A stretch of 34,500 nt of DNA from JAJZJT01 sp049964655 (GTDB lineage Bacteria > Actinomycetota > Acidimicrobiia > Acidimicrobiales > RAAP-2), in contig JBMFXC010000020.1 of NCBI GenBank assembly GCA_049964655.1, positions 1 through 34,500 on the forward strand. The letters run 5' to 3'. Positions 7,645 through 15,688 of the stretch are shown here, piece by piece. Every line of letters begins with the position of its first letter. The first letter of the stretch is position 1. Below the pieces are notes generated by a model, which saw only the letters and a program-made list of their open reading frames with translations, ran no database searches and was not told where the DNA came from. The translations under genes and the position numbers were made by a program.

Positions 7645-8781
7645 GTGGACAGCTTGGTGGCGTGGCCGCCTGCCCGAACGGCACGATGGTTCCACGACCA
7701 TCTGGCTGAGACGTGCATCCAGCTGGACGTCGTGACATCCCACGTCGCGCTCGACGAGTACAACCACTGGCGGCTCCCGACCTCCGGCGCGACCACCGGG
7801 ACGGTGCTCGGCTGGCTGGGTCCCGTCGTGAGCGAGCACCTGGGCGACCGACCGCGCGCCCGCCAAGCTGCCGCCGCGGTGGACGAGTGGCTGCACCTGG
7901 CCTTCGAACGGGCCGACAGGCTGGCGGTTCGCTTTCAGCGTCGGTACTTCGCCACCGACGTCGGTGTCTACGGCCTGGCCGCCGTGGCCGTCACCCTTGG
8001 AGCCCTCTACAGCGTGCTCCTTCCCTACCCGTGGGCGCGGGCGTTCCTCTGGGCCGAAGCCGCCGTGCTGGGCCTGCTTGTCACGACGTCCTTGCTGGAT
8101 GTGCGCCAGCGGTTGCACGACCGGTGGGTCCATTACCGAGCCCTGGCCGAAGAGCTCCGTGCCTGCGCCTTCCTCTGGTTCGTGGACCGACCAGACCGGT
8201 CGTCCGGCGAACGACCGGCGTTCGCCACCGGTCGACGCGGTCCTCGGTGGTTGCCTTGGTTCGCCCGAACGGTCGACCTGCTGTGGGAACAGCGACCCGA
8301 CATCCCCATCCAGACCGAGGACGTCGTCTGGGTCCGGAACCTTGTGGCCGAGGGCTGGATCGGCGACCAGCGGCGCTATCACGAACGCACCCGGGACCGT
8401 CACCTGCGCAGCGAACGGCGGCTGGCCGGCGTCGTCCGGGTGGCCATCGTGGTGACCTTTGCCGTGGCGGTCGCCCATGCCGCGTTGGCCTACGTCGCCC
8501 ATCCGCACGACGCCGAGGTAGCCATGGGGTTCCTGGCCATCACCCTGCCCGGGTTCGCGGCGGCCGTCACCGGGGTGGCGGCACAGCGCGAGCACCATCG
8601 GCACCGCCAGCGCTTTGCCCGGATGGCCCACCACCTGGCCATGCTGGAGCAGGGGGCTCGCCAGGCTGACACGCTCGGCCTCCTCCACGAAAAGGCAGAG
8701 GACGCCTGGCGGACCATCACGGCCGAGAGCGCCGATTGGTACGAATCGATGCGGTTGCACCGCATCGAGAGTGTGTCGTGA
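7645..8781 (+). CDS. Four-helix membrane protein resembling tandem SLATT/DUF4231 modules
   Basis: About 378 aa from the chosen start. Two hydrophobic hairpins are visible: helices near residues 106-126 and 133-151, then 263-284 and 294-312. Each is followed by a long charged helical segment. The first hairpin leads into a run ending HYRALAEELRACAFL, the second is preceded by WIGDQRRYH (238-246). This layout resembles the two-helix SLATT effector domains linked to SLOG/TRPM-like nucleotide sensors, here doubled and without any sensor domain. That assignment comes from pattern memory. The frame is open back into the tRNA gene. Possible GTG starts are 7567, 7636, 7645 and 7657, none with a strong ribosome site, so the N-terminus is uncertain. 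It may act in membrane-disrupting defence, but nothing shows this directly. Confidence 0.65.
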   Translation: MDSLVAWPPARTARWFHDHLAETCIQLDVVTSHVALDEYNHWRLPTSGATTGTVLGWLGPVVSEHLGDRPRARQAAAAVDEWLHLAFERADRLAVRFQRRYFATDVGVYGLAAVAVTLGALYSVLLPYPWARAFLWAEAAVLGLLVTTSLLDVRQRLHDRWVHYRALAEELRACAFLWFVDRPDRSSGERPAFATGRRGPRWLPWFARTVDLLWEQRPDIPIQTEDVVWVRNLVAEGWIGDQRRYHERTRDRHLRSERRLAGVVRVAIVVTFAVAVAHAALAYVAHPHDAEVAMGFLAITLPGFAAAVTGVAAQREHHRHRQRFARMAHHLAMLEQGARQADTLGLLHEKAEDAWRTITAESADWYESMRLHRIESVS

Positions 8782-8919
8782 CGAGTGGCGTAGTACTGCC
8801 AACGGACGACCGCCGCAGGCGACGACCCGAGTGGCGGAGACGGGTGGAACTGGCCGACCGGACCCGACCCGACCCATGAAGCCGTGAAGCTCGGATGCCC
8901 ACCATGCGGGGGACTCCTA

Positions 8920-8983
8920 CGCCGGTCTCGCCATGTGGCACAGCGCGCCGGTCTCGCCATGTGGCACAGCGCGCCGGTCTCGC
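8920..8983. repeat. 26-bp tandem repeat, two full copies and a partial third
   Basis: Copies start at 8920, 8946 and 8972 (period 26). The core is CGCCGGTCTCGCCATGTG followed by GCACAGCG. The third copy breaks off after about 12 bases, where the tacA operator begins. The stretch 8782-9020 has no gene, and this repeat is its main content. A related 19-base segment occurs at 29910-29928. Confidence 0.85.
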
Positions 8984-9020
8984 TGTCCGGACGTTGTCCG
9001 GACGCAGTAGACTTTCTACC
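8983..9020 (+). promoter_or_regulatory. tacAT promoter with paired palindromic operator and leaderless start
   Basis: Two perfect palindromes GTCCGGAC lie at 8985-8992 and 8996-9003, 11 bp apart (one helical turn). A -10 box TAGACT at 9008-9013 follows, and CTGTCC at 8983-8988 is a possible -35 with a 19-base spacer. The -10 ends seven bases before the tacA ATG, so transcription should begin at or next to the start codon. No ribosome site is present, which fits a leaderless message. The paired sites suit cooperative binding of the dimeric TacA antitoxin (inference). Confidence 0.65.
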
Positions 9021-9311
9021 ATGAGCGATGCCGCTGTCCGCCCCTCGAAACGTCACCGCCTAGAGATGCGGGTGACCCCAGAGCAAGAAGCCCTCATCCG
9101 CCACGCCGCAGGCCTTGAGGGTAGGACGGTGACCGCTTTCGTGCTCGACACGGTGACCACGCGGGCGAGCAGCGTGGTCGAAGCCCACCGCGATCTTGTG
9201 CTGTCGAACGAGGTCTTCGATCGCTTCCTCGCCGAGTTGGACAAGCCGGCAATGCCCGTTCCCGAACTGGTCGAGCTGTTTCACAACCATCCGAAGCTGC
9301 CCGAGGCGTGA
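9021..9311 (+). CDS. tacA: TacA-family antitoxin (DUF1778, ribbon-helix-helix)
   Basis: A 96-aa antitoxin. The N-terminus (KRHRLEMRVTPEQEALIRHAA) is the DNA-binding ribbon-helix-helix of DUF1778, and residues about 50-96 form the toxin-neutralising tail (SNEVFDRFLAELD). It should bind TacT and, with it, repress the operon. Starting at ATG 9021 rather than at an earlier in-frame ATG (8895) removes a stretch that merely translates the upstream 26-bp repeat and operator. The next gene overlaps its stop by GTGA, as is usual for such pairs. Confidence 0.9.
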   Translation: MSDAAVRPSKRHRLEMRVTPEQEALIRHAAGLEGRTVTAFVLDTVTTRASSVVEAHRDLVLSNEVFDRFLAELDKPAMPVPELVELFHNHPKLPEA

Positions 9312-9802
9312 GCGGTCGTCGCCTTGAGCGGCTCGGCCCCCATCATCAGCTCGACGAGTTCCGTTCGAGCAAGGAGATACTCGACCGCTGGCTGCAGGCT
9401 CATGCCCTTGCATGCCAGCAGATGGACGTGGCTCGCACCTTCGTGCTGGTCGAGGCCGAACGTGTCGTCGGCTACTTCAGCCTCACCATGGGCTCCGTCC
9501 AGCGAGCCGAGGCACCCCTGGCGCTGGTACGCGGCCTGCCGGGTTACCCCGTTGGGATGGCCCTGCTCGCCCGACTGGCCGTCGACGCTCGCCATCAGGG
9601 CAAGGGACTCGGTGCTCTACTCCTCGCCGAGGCGCTGCGAAAGGCTGTGGCCGCCGGAGAAGCGGCTGCTGCCCGCCTCGTCGTGGTGGACGCCATCGAC
9701 GAGGCCGCAGCCTGCTTCTACGTCCATCACGGCTTCGTCCCGGTCCCCGAACATCCTCTTCGGCTCTACCGACGGATGAAGGACATTCGAGCGTCGCAGT
9801 AG
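9308..9802 (+). CDS. tacT: TacT-family GNAT toxin (aminoacyl-tRNA acetyltransferase)
   Basis: A 164-aa GNAT-fold toxin. Known TacT proteins acetylate the amino group of charged tRNA and stop translation. The acetyl-CoA motif A is seen as RLAVDARHQGKGLGALLL, with HQGKGLG as the pyrophosphate loop. The conserved catalytic-region tyrosine is Y138 in CFYVHHGF, followed by the family's typical ending (PLRLYRRMK). All key elements are present, so the toxin is probably functional. The start is GTG 9308, overlapping the tacA stop. Which aminoacyl-tRNA it attacks cannot be read from sequence. Confidence 0.9.
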   Translation: MSGRRLERLGPHHQLDEFRSSKEILDRWLQAHALACQQMDVARTFVLVEAERVVGYFSLTMGSVQRAEAPLALVRGLPGYPVGMALLARLAVDARHQGKGLGALLLAEALRKAVAAGEAAAARLVVVDAIDEAAACFYVHHGFVPVPEHPLRLYRRMKDIRASQ

Positions 9803-10142
9803 TGGATCTCCATGTGACGGCCAACGCGTGTCCGGCGGTGCGGCGTCGACGGGACGCAAGGGTGGTCCCATGACGGTGGCGGGTGACCCGAAAGGCTCTG
9901 ACGAGGACCATGCCTCGCCCGACCCCCGAACACGCCGACGAACCGCGGAACCCCGGCCGGTGGGCTGGTCAGTTCACTCGCCACGGCGCGGTGGCGGTGG
10001 CACAGCGCTCCCGGGGCTCGCCAGCGGGGGAGGCCGCGCGGCGGTGGCGTGAGGTCAGACGAAGGGGCACGCGGCTCGCCGCCTTTCGGTGCTGATCGTC
10101 CGCCCGGCGCCAACGCTGTCGTCGTCGAGGTGCAAACTCGAC
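9803..10142. other. 340 bases without a recognisable gene
   Basis: Several short frames are open on both strands (for example 9883-10095 on plus and 9766-10113 on minus), but they are Arg/Pro/Gly-rich, lack ribosome sites and have no recognisable family. I see no repeat or RNA structure of note. The segment separates the TacAT module from the SQR promoter and may be decayed accessory DNA. Confidence 0.5.
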
Positions 10143-10171
10143 TTGTTTACTAAGGTAGTAAACATTAGACT
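10143..10171 (+). promoter_or_regulatory. SQR promoter overlapped by a 19-bp palindromic operator
   Basis: A -35 TTGTTT (10143-10148), a 17-base spacer and a -10 TAGACT (10166-10171) form a good promoter. Almost filling it is the perfect inverted repeat GTTTACTA-AGG-TAGTAAAC at 10145-10163. A repressor bound there would block polymerase. The expected transcript starts near 10178 and has a normal ribosome site (GAGGAG). ArsR-type sulfide or persulfide sensors often control SQR genes, but no such regulator is in the window. Confidence 0.75.
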
Positions 10172-10209
10172 TCGACGACGGTAGGCCGAGACGAGCGAGG
10201 AGACGGGTC

Positions 10210-11412
10210 GTGCACCATCGAGTTGTGATCGTAGGAGGCGGAACGGCCGGCATCACCGTGGCGGCTCGCCTCCGGCGTGCTGGTGTGGACGACGTGGCGG
10301 TGATCGAGCCGTCGGGGGTCCACTGGTACCAGCCGCTGTGGACGCTGGTCGGTGCCGGGGTGTCGGCGCTCGAGCGCACCCGACGTGCCGAAAGCTCGGT
10401 GGTACCCCAAGGCGTGCGGTGGGTGCAGGACGCTGTCGCCGAGCTCGATCCCGAAGAGCGCTGCGTCGTCACCGAGTCGGGGAGCCGCATCGGCTACGAC
10501 GTGCTGGTGCTCTGCCCGGGGCTCGAACTGGCCTGGGACCGCGTCACCGGACTGCTCGAGGCCATGGCCACCCCGTTCGCCTCCAGCAACTACACGCCGG
10601 AGCTGGCACCGAAGACAGCCGAGCTGACTCGCCGCTTCCGGGGAGGGCAGGCACTGTTCACGGCTCCCGGGACGCCGGTCAAGTGCCCGGGAGCGCCCCA
10701 GAAGGCTGCCTATCTGGCCAGTGACCACTGGCGGCGGGCCGGCGTGCTGGGAAACGCGACCGTGACCTTCGCCACCGGCGCCGGGGGGCTCTTCGGCGTC
10801 CCCGAGTTCGCGGCACCGCTCAAGGCGGTCGTCGAGCGGTACGGCATCGACACGCGCTTCGGGCACGAGCTGGTATCCGTCGATCCGGACGGACGACGCG
10901 CCCGCTTCACCCGTTCCGGTGGTGAGGACGGCACGTCGGAGACCGTCGAGATCGGCTACGACCTGCTGCACGCCGTGCCGCCGCAGCGCGCCCCGGCCTT
11001 CGTCCGCTCCAGCCCACTCGGCGGGCCGGAGCCCTTCGGATGGGTCCCCGTCGACCGGCACCAGCTGCGGCACGTGACGTACCCCGACGTGTTCTCCCTG
11101 GGCGACGTGTGCGACGCTCCCACCTCCAAGACCGGGGCCGCCATCCGGCGTCAGGCGCCGGTGGTGGTGGCCAACGTGCTCGCCACGCTGGCGGGTCAGG
11201 ACGACCTGCCGGCCCGCTACGACGGGTACGCGGCGTGCCCGTTCACCACGGCGCGAGGCCGGCTCGTCCTGGCCGAGTTCGACTACAGCTTGGCTCCGCA
11301 TCCCACCATCCCGCTTATCGACACCAAGCGTGAGCGCCGCGACCTCTGGTACCTCAAGCGCTTCGGCCTTCCCGCTTTCTACTGGCACGTGCTCCTTACC
11401 GGTTGGGGGTGA
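10210..11412 (+). CDS. sqr: Sulfide:quinone oxidoreductase, SQOR-like (type II)
   Basis: Flavoprotein that oxidises sulfide at the membrane surface and passes electrons to quinone. FAD-binding GGGTAG lies at residues 9-14. The two redox cysteines are in the same settings as in the mitochondrial enzyme: C159 in KCPGAPQK and C343 in GYAACPFTT, the latter followed by LAEFDY. GDVCDAPTSKTGAA is the second FAD segment. The C-terminus (LWYLKRFGLPAFYWHVLLTGWG region) is an amphipathic membrane-binding helix. Length 400 aa. The start is GTG 10210 with a GAGGAG ribosome site. No sulfur-transfer partner gene is adjacent, so it may serve detoxification (inference). Confidence 0.93.
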   Translation: MHHRVVIVGGGTAGITVAARLRRAGVDDVAVIEPSGVHWYQPLWTLVGAGVSALERTRRAESSVVPQGVRWVQDAVAELDPEERCVVTESGSRIGYDVLVLCPGLELAWDRVTGLLEAMATPFASSNYTPELAPKTAELTRRFRGGQALFTAPGTPVKCPGAPQKAAYLASDHWRRAGVLGNATVTFATGAGGLFGVPEFAAPLKAVVERYGIDTRFGHELVSVDPDGRRARFTRSGGEDGTSETVEIGYDLLHAVPPQRAPAFVRSSPLGGPEPFGWVPVDRHQLRHVTYPDVFSLGDVCDAPTSKTGAAIRRQAPVVVANVLATLAGQDDLPARYDGYAACPFTTARGRLVLAEFDYSLAPHPTIPLIDTKRERRDLWYLKRFGLPAFYWHVLLTGWG

Positions 11413-11570
11413 CCAGAACCGCCGCCAGGCGCCGCATGACCCCTTCCTGCTGAGACCGGACACGGTCGACGTGTGCCTCGGTACGCTGGTGTCCGACGGG
11501 CGGAGGCGGGCCAGCACGCCTCGACGGGGGGAGAGCGGGCCGGCCACTCGGCCCGGAGGAGGTCACCACC

Positions 11571-13169
11571 ATGGTCACCCAAGACACCGGTTCCAACGGT
11601 CGCCGCCGTCACGTGCCGATCGCCCGGATCACGGCTGAACGGCTTGACGCCCTGGCCGCTCGTGTCACGACGAGCGCCGATCGGGAGGCCCTCGTCGTCG
11701 AAGCCCCCTTCACGGGAGAGCCGGTGGGCGCCGTTCCCCGGTGCACGGCCGAAGACGTCTCCGCCGCCTTCGAACGAGCTCGGCACGCCCAGGCAGGGTG
11801 GGCAGCCACCCCGGTCGCCGAACGGGCCGCCGTCCTGCTCCGCCTCCACGATCTCGTGCTCGCCCGCCAGCACGAGGTCCTCGACCTCATCCAGCTCGAG
11901 AGTGGCAAAGCGCGTCGCCATGCCTACGAGGAAGTCCTCGACGTGGCTCTGTGCTCGCGGTACTACGGGCACACGGCGACCCGAGCCCTCGCCCCCAAGC
12001 GTCGGCAGGGTGCCATCCCGCTCCTCACCGAGACGTGGGAGCACCACCACCCCAAGGGCGTGGTGGGCATCATCTCGCCGTGGAACTACCCGCTCACCCT
12101 CGGGATCAGTGACGCCCTGCCCGCACTGGTCGCCGGCAACGCGGTGGTTGCCAAGCCCGACCAGCGAACTCCGTACTCGGCGCTGTGGGCGGCCGAACTG
12201 CTGGCCGAAGCCGGGCTTCCCGAAGGCGTCCTGCAGGTGGTCACGGGGGCGGGTGCGGAGCTCGGGTCACCGCTGGTGGACGAAGCGGACTTCGTCATGT
12301 TCACCGGGTCGACCGAGGTCGGTCGGTCGGTGGCCGCGCAGGCGGCCGGGCGGCTGGTCGACTTCTCGATGGAGCTCGGTGGCAAGAACGCCCTGCTCGT
12401 CCTCGACGATGCCGACCTCGCCAAAGCGGTCCCCGGGGCGATCCGGGCGTCGTTCTCCAATACCGGACAGCTGTGCATCTCGATGGAGCGGATCTACGTG
12501 GCCGGGGCGTTGTGGGACCGCTTCACGACCGCCTTTGCCGAGGCGGCACGTCGGCTCCGGTTGTCGGCGGCGTTCGACTACAGCGGCGAGATCGGTTCGC
12601 TCGCTTCGGCTCGTCAACTGGCCACCGTGGAGAAGCACGTGGACGACGCGGTGGGCCACGGGGCCACCGTCCTGGCCGGCGGTCGGGCCCGGCCCGACGT
12701 GGGTCCCTACTTCTACGAACCCACCGTCCTGACCGACGTGTCCGAGGGGATGGTCCTCTGTCGGGAGGAGACGTTCGGTCCGGTGGTGTCGCTCTACCGG
12801 GTCGAGTCGGACGACGAGGCGGTCGCCCGCGCCAACGACAGCGAGTACGGCCTCAACTTCAGCGTGTGGACGAGCGACCGCGGGCGCGGTCGACGCATCG
12901 CTGCCCGGCTGCAGGCGGGCACGGTGAACGTCAACGAGGGGTACGCGGCTGCCTGGGCGTCGATGGACGCCCCGATGGGGGGGTTCAAGGCCTCCGGCGT
13001 GGGTCGTCGCCACGGCGTCCACGGTCTCCTCAAGTACACCGAGGCGCAGACCATCGCCGTCCAGCGTGGGATGGCCATCGCTCCGCCGTCGTTCCTCTCC
13101 GCGGAGCGCTACGCGAAGTCGATGACGGCGGCCCTGCGACTGCTGCGGCGGGTTCCTGGGGTGAAGTGA
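11571..13169 (+). CDS. gabD2: Succinate-semialdehyde dehydrogenase (NAD(P)+)-type aldehyde dehydrogenase
   Basis: Oxidises an aldehyde, most likely succinate semialdehyde, to the acid with NAD(P)+. The 532-aa protein carries the canonical active site, with E268 in MELGGKN and nucleophile C302 in NTGQLCIS. FTGSTEVG, SPWNYPL and EETFGPVV motifs are also present. The C-terminal extension ending in LRLLRRVPGVK is typical of the GabD2 group in actinobacteria, and this is why I prefer that name, though the substrate is inferred. The ATG at 11571 has a GGAGGAGG ribosome site. A TACGCT at 11482-11487 could be a -10. It lies 158 bases after sqr and probably has its own promoter. Confidence 0.88.
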   Translation: MVTQDTGSNGRRRHVPIARITAERLDALAARVTTSADREALVVEAPFTGEPVGAVPRCTAEDVSAAFERARHAQAGWAATPVAERAAVLLRLHDLVLARQHEVLDLIQLESGKARRHAYEEVLDVALCSRYYGHTATRALAPKRRQGAIPLLTETWEHHHPKGVVGIISPWNYPLTLGISDALPALVAGNAVVAKPDQRTPYSALWAAELLAEAGLPEGVLQVVTGAGAELGSPLVDEADFVMFTGSTEVGRSVAAQAAGRLVDFSMELGGKNALLVLDDADLAKAVPGAIRASFSNTGQLCISMERIYVAGALWDRFTTAFAEAARRLRLSAAFDYSGEIGSLASARQLATVEKHVDDAVGHGATVLAGGRARPDVGPYFYEPTVLTDVSEGMVLCREETFGPVVSLYRVESDDEAVARANDSEYGLNFSVWTSDRGRGRRIAARLQAGTVNVNEGYAAAWASMDAPMGGFKASGVGRRHGVHGLLKYTEAQTIAVQRGMAIAPPSFLSAERYAKSMTAALRLLRRVPGVK

Positions 13170-13219
13170 GCCCTGGGCCCGGGCACTGCTTCGGCAGGCC
13201 GGTGTAGTGGCAGCGTGCG

Positions 13220-13990
13220 TCAGCACCGGTCGTCGGCGCCAACCGGTGCTGGCTGGTCACCGGGGTCCCCGGGTGGGGGGCCTGCCTGGGTGAAGCGCGT
13301 CCCGGGCGGATCGACGGCCCAGGCGGCCGGGGTTCCCCAGCCGTCTTCGTAGACGAGCTCGGCGAGTGGGCGCCGCCGTACCGGGCCGTGCCGGCCGGCC
13401 GGCTCGCCGAGCGTGATGGTGGCGTGCAGGCCGACCTCGTCGGGAACGCCGAGGAGGGGACGCAGGTCGTCCTCGACGAGCGCGTGGAGCTGGGTCAGCA
13501 CGCCACCGAGGCCAACGGCCCGGGCGGCGAGGAGGAGGTTCTGGCAGGCCGGGTAGACGGAGGCTCCCTCGAGCGGCCCCGGGGGTCGGTAGCGGACCAG
13601 ACCAGCCAGCACGATCACCGGGGCGTCGGCCACGTGGTCGGCGTACTGCTGGAGGGTGGCGGCCAGGCGAGACTTGGGTGAGGTGGGATCGTTCCCCGAG
13701 CCGGTGTCGTAGCCGTCGCTGGTGCGCTTGGTCGCCCAGACCTCGTGGGCCGCCCGGGCGAGCAGGGCACGAGCAGCCCGCGACCGGGGACCGTCGCGCA
13801 GGACGAGGAAGCGGAACGGTTGGCGGTTCGACCCGGACGGCGCCCGGGTGGCGTGCCAGAGGATGGTAGCGAGCTCGCTGTCGGTGACCGACCGGTCGGT
13901 GTAGCGGCGGATAGCTCGGGTGGTGGCGAGACCTTCGAGCAAGGTCGGCTCGGCAGTGGCGGCCTGCGCGTCCATCGGATGAGCGTCCAT
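13220..13990 (-). CDS. Nitroreductase-family FMN oxidoreductase
   Basis: FMN-dependent NAD(P)H oxidoreductase of the nitroreductase fold, 256 aa. The N-terminal FMN-phosphate motif is TTRAIRRYTDRSV, followed by RAPSGSNRQPFRFLVL, and the later helix SVYPACQNLLLAARAVGLGGVLTQ segment is typical of the family. Physiological substrate unknown. The start ATG at 13990 has no ribosome site. A CACACT lies six bases upstream, so a leaderless message is possible. The gene converges on the dehydrogenase, with 50 bases between stops, and lies 71 bases downstream of the GAF-EAL gene. Confidence 0.87.
   Translation of the reverse strand: MDAHPMDAQAATAEPTLLEGLATTRAIRRYTDRSVTDSELATILWHATRAPSGSNRQPFRFLVLRDGPRSRAARALLARAAHEVWATKRTSDGYDTGSGNDPTSPKSRLAATLQQYADHVADAPVIVLAGLVRYRPPGPLEGASVYPACQNLLLAARAVGLGGVLTQLHALVEDDLRPLLGVPDEVGLHATITLGEPAGRHGPVRRRPLAELVYEDGWGTPAAWAVDPPGTRFTQAGPPPGDPGDQPAPVGADDRC
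13221..13251. terminator. Ten-base-pair hairpin at the convergent gene ends
   Basis: CAGCACCGGT (13221-13230) and ACCGGTGCTG (13242-13251) form a perfect 10-bp stem with an 11-base loop. It overlaps the last codons and stop of the nitroreductase gene and lies 51 bases after the dehydrogenase stop, so it could end the plus-strand transcript. No T tract follows. Confidence 0.45.
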
Positions 13991-14061
13991 CGCTGCAGTG
14001 TGGTCGAGTACCGGCGAGCGCGCCAGGGCCTCATGCTCCGGCGAGGAGTGGCGGCAGGTGG

Positions 14062-15435
14062 CTAGGCGCGGCGATCGACCCGGCGGTCGAAGGACAGGGC
14101 GTCCTCGAGAGCGCCGGGGCGGGCGAGCAAGAACCCCTGGCCGAAGTCGACACCGAGGCTGGTGAGCGCCTCGAGCTCGTCGGCCGTCTCGATGCCCTCA
14201 CCGACGACACAGGCGCCGATCTTGTGGGCGAAGCCGACGAGGGCGACGACCAGGGCGCGACGGACGGGATCGGTGCTGACACCGGAGACGATCCACCGGT
14301 CGAGCTTGATGAACTCGGGGGCCAGTTTCACGATGTGAGTGAGGCTGGCGTAGCCCGCGCCGGTGTCGTCCACAGACAGGCGCGCTCCGAGGTAGCGAAG
14401 CGAGGACACGACAGCCCGGAGGTGGCCGTAGTCGTGCACAGGGACATGCTCGGTCAGTTCGACCACCACGCGACGAGCGTCGGCCGCGTCGAGGATGGTC
14501 TTGAGCGCGGTCGTCGCCAGGGCATCAGGCCCGATGTTGACGCACAGCCGGAGGTAGCTCGGGAGGTGGGGGAGGGCGTCGAGCGCAGCGGCGAAGGCGG
14601 CCAGCTCGAGGTCGACCCCGAGGCCGGCCGTGGCCGCGGCAGCGAACCAGCGGTCAGGCGGTTCGTCGGGCGGACCGACGAAGCGCGACAGTGCCTCGAC
14701 GGCGACGAGGCGTGAGTCGGACAAGCGGACGATGGGCTGGTACACCACGGTGAAGCGGTGCTCGTCGAGCGTTCGGCGAATGCGTCGTCGGACGTCGACG
14801 AGCTGGGTCGTCGACGGACTGAGCACGTTCGACACGAAGCGGGCCACCGCGGCGGAGCTGGTCGTGCCGCCGAGGAGGGCCGCTGCGTCGGTGTCGGACG
14901 CGGCGAGTGCGTCGAGGACGCGGGCGATCTCGGCGCTCGAGCAGATGATGCTGGCCAGGAAGTCGGCGAGGAGGGTGCACCGCAGGATGTCGTCGTCGGA
15001 GAAAGCGTAGGGGCGCCGAGAGACGATGTTGATGACCCCGATCGAGGCCCCGGCGTGCTGGAGGGGAACCGAGACGAGGGAGGTCATCTCGACCTGTCGG
15101 AGCATCTCGGCGTCGACCCGGACGTCGGTGTCCACGTCGTCGCAACGCAGCACGGTGCCCGTGCGGATGGCCAGCCCGGCCAGACTATGCACGGGGTCGA
15201 GCGTCGAGCCCACCAGACCGTGGAGGGCGCCAGCGGCCTCCACGAAGCGGATGAGGCCACCGTCCCCGACGAGCCCCACCAGGGCACCGTCGGCGCTCGG
15301 GATGAGCAGTAGCAACTCGCCGATCAACCGGTCGAAGAGCGCGTCGGGCTCGAGGAGCTCGCGCAGGGCGGACCGGTAGTCGCCGCTGGCGATCTCGGCA
15401 ACGGTCCGGACCTGGACCCCGCGTGGCTCCTCCAT
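14062..15435 (-). CDS. GAF-EAL cyclic-di-GMP phosphodiesterase
   Basis: Cytoplasmic signalling enzyme predicted to hydrolyse c-di-GMP to pGpG. Residues about 20-170 form a GAF sensor domain and about 215-445 an EAL domain. All catalytic elements are present: the EAL of VAVEALSRF, the Asn of CVNIG, the Glu of VVELTEH, the two Asp of VDDTGAG, the Lys of FIKLD, the Glu of VGEGIET and the Gln of GQGFLLARP. The protein should therefore be active, with no GGDEF partner domain. No membrane segment is visible. The ATG at 15435 has GGGAGG immediately upstream and a TACGAT eight bases before it, which may be a -10 with almost no leader. The GAF ligand is unknown. Confidence 0.92.
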   Translation of the reverse strand: MEEPRGVQVRTVAEIASGDYRSALRELLEPDALFDRLIGELLLLIPSADGALVGLVGDGGLIRFVEAAGALHGLVGSTLDPVHSLAGLAIRTGTVLRCDDVDTDVRVDAEMLRQVEMTSLVSVPLQHAGASIGVINIVSRRPYAFSDDDILRCTLLADFLASIICSSAEIARVLDALAASDTDAAALLGGTTSSAAVARFVSNVLSPSTTQLVDVRRRIRRTLDEHRFTVVYQPIVRLSDSRLVAVEALSRFVGPPDEPPDRWFAAAATAGLGVDLELAAFAAALDALPHLPSYLRLCVNIGPDALATTALKTILDAADARRVVVELTEHVPVHDYGHLRAVVSSLRYLGARLSVDDTGAGYASLTHIVKLAPEFIKLDRWIVSGVSTDPVRRALVVALVGFAHKIGACVVGEGIETADELEALTSLGVDFGQGFLLARPGALEDALSFDRRVDRRA

Positions 15436-15558
15436 GTCCTCCCATCGTACGACAGCCCGGCGGTGATGAGCCTGTACGTCGCTCTTGTCGAGCTGTTGTG
15501 GAGGACCTCCGCCTGGTCGCCACTGTCGACTGCCGGTGGCTGCTCCCCCGTGCCGCCG

Positions 15559-15583
15559 AGAATGTACATTATGTCAAGTTATG
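15559..15583. promoter_or_regulatory. AT-rich island with palindrome between divergent genes
   Basis: In very GC-rich surroundings, the perfect palindrome AATGTACATT lies at 15561-15570, followed by ATGTCAAGTTATG. Read on the minus strand, 15573-15578 is a perfect -35 hexamer TTGACA, but no -10 lies at the right distance. The site sits between the GAF-EAL gene and the aldolase-like gene, where an operator or promoter for one of them is expected. The role is inferred from composition and place. Confidence 0.4.
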
Positions 15584-15688
15584 AAGGGGGCAGTTGGCCG
15601 GTCGGAGACGCCCCGGCGGCCTCGGGGCCCCACGCATAGACTCGCACCCGGTCGCCACCGGCCACCCAGACAGAGGAGGTTGCTCCGC

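Noticed and set aside
8895..9020. Upstream in-frame start for tacA
   Set aside because: It would translate the 26-bp repeat and operator, and antitoxins of this family begin near residue M at 9021.
9766..10113. Short frames on both strands between tacT and sqr
   Set aside because: Arg/Pro/Gly-rich, no ribosome sites, no recognisable family, and mutually overlapping on opposite strands.
7443..10142. Integrated genomic island with att sites at tRNA-Pro
   Set aside because: No repeat of the tRNA 3' end, no integrase and no transposase were found. Position and gene types alone are not enough.
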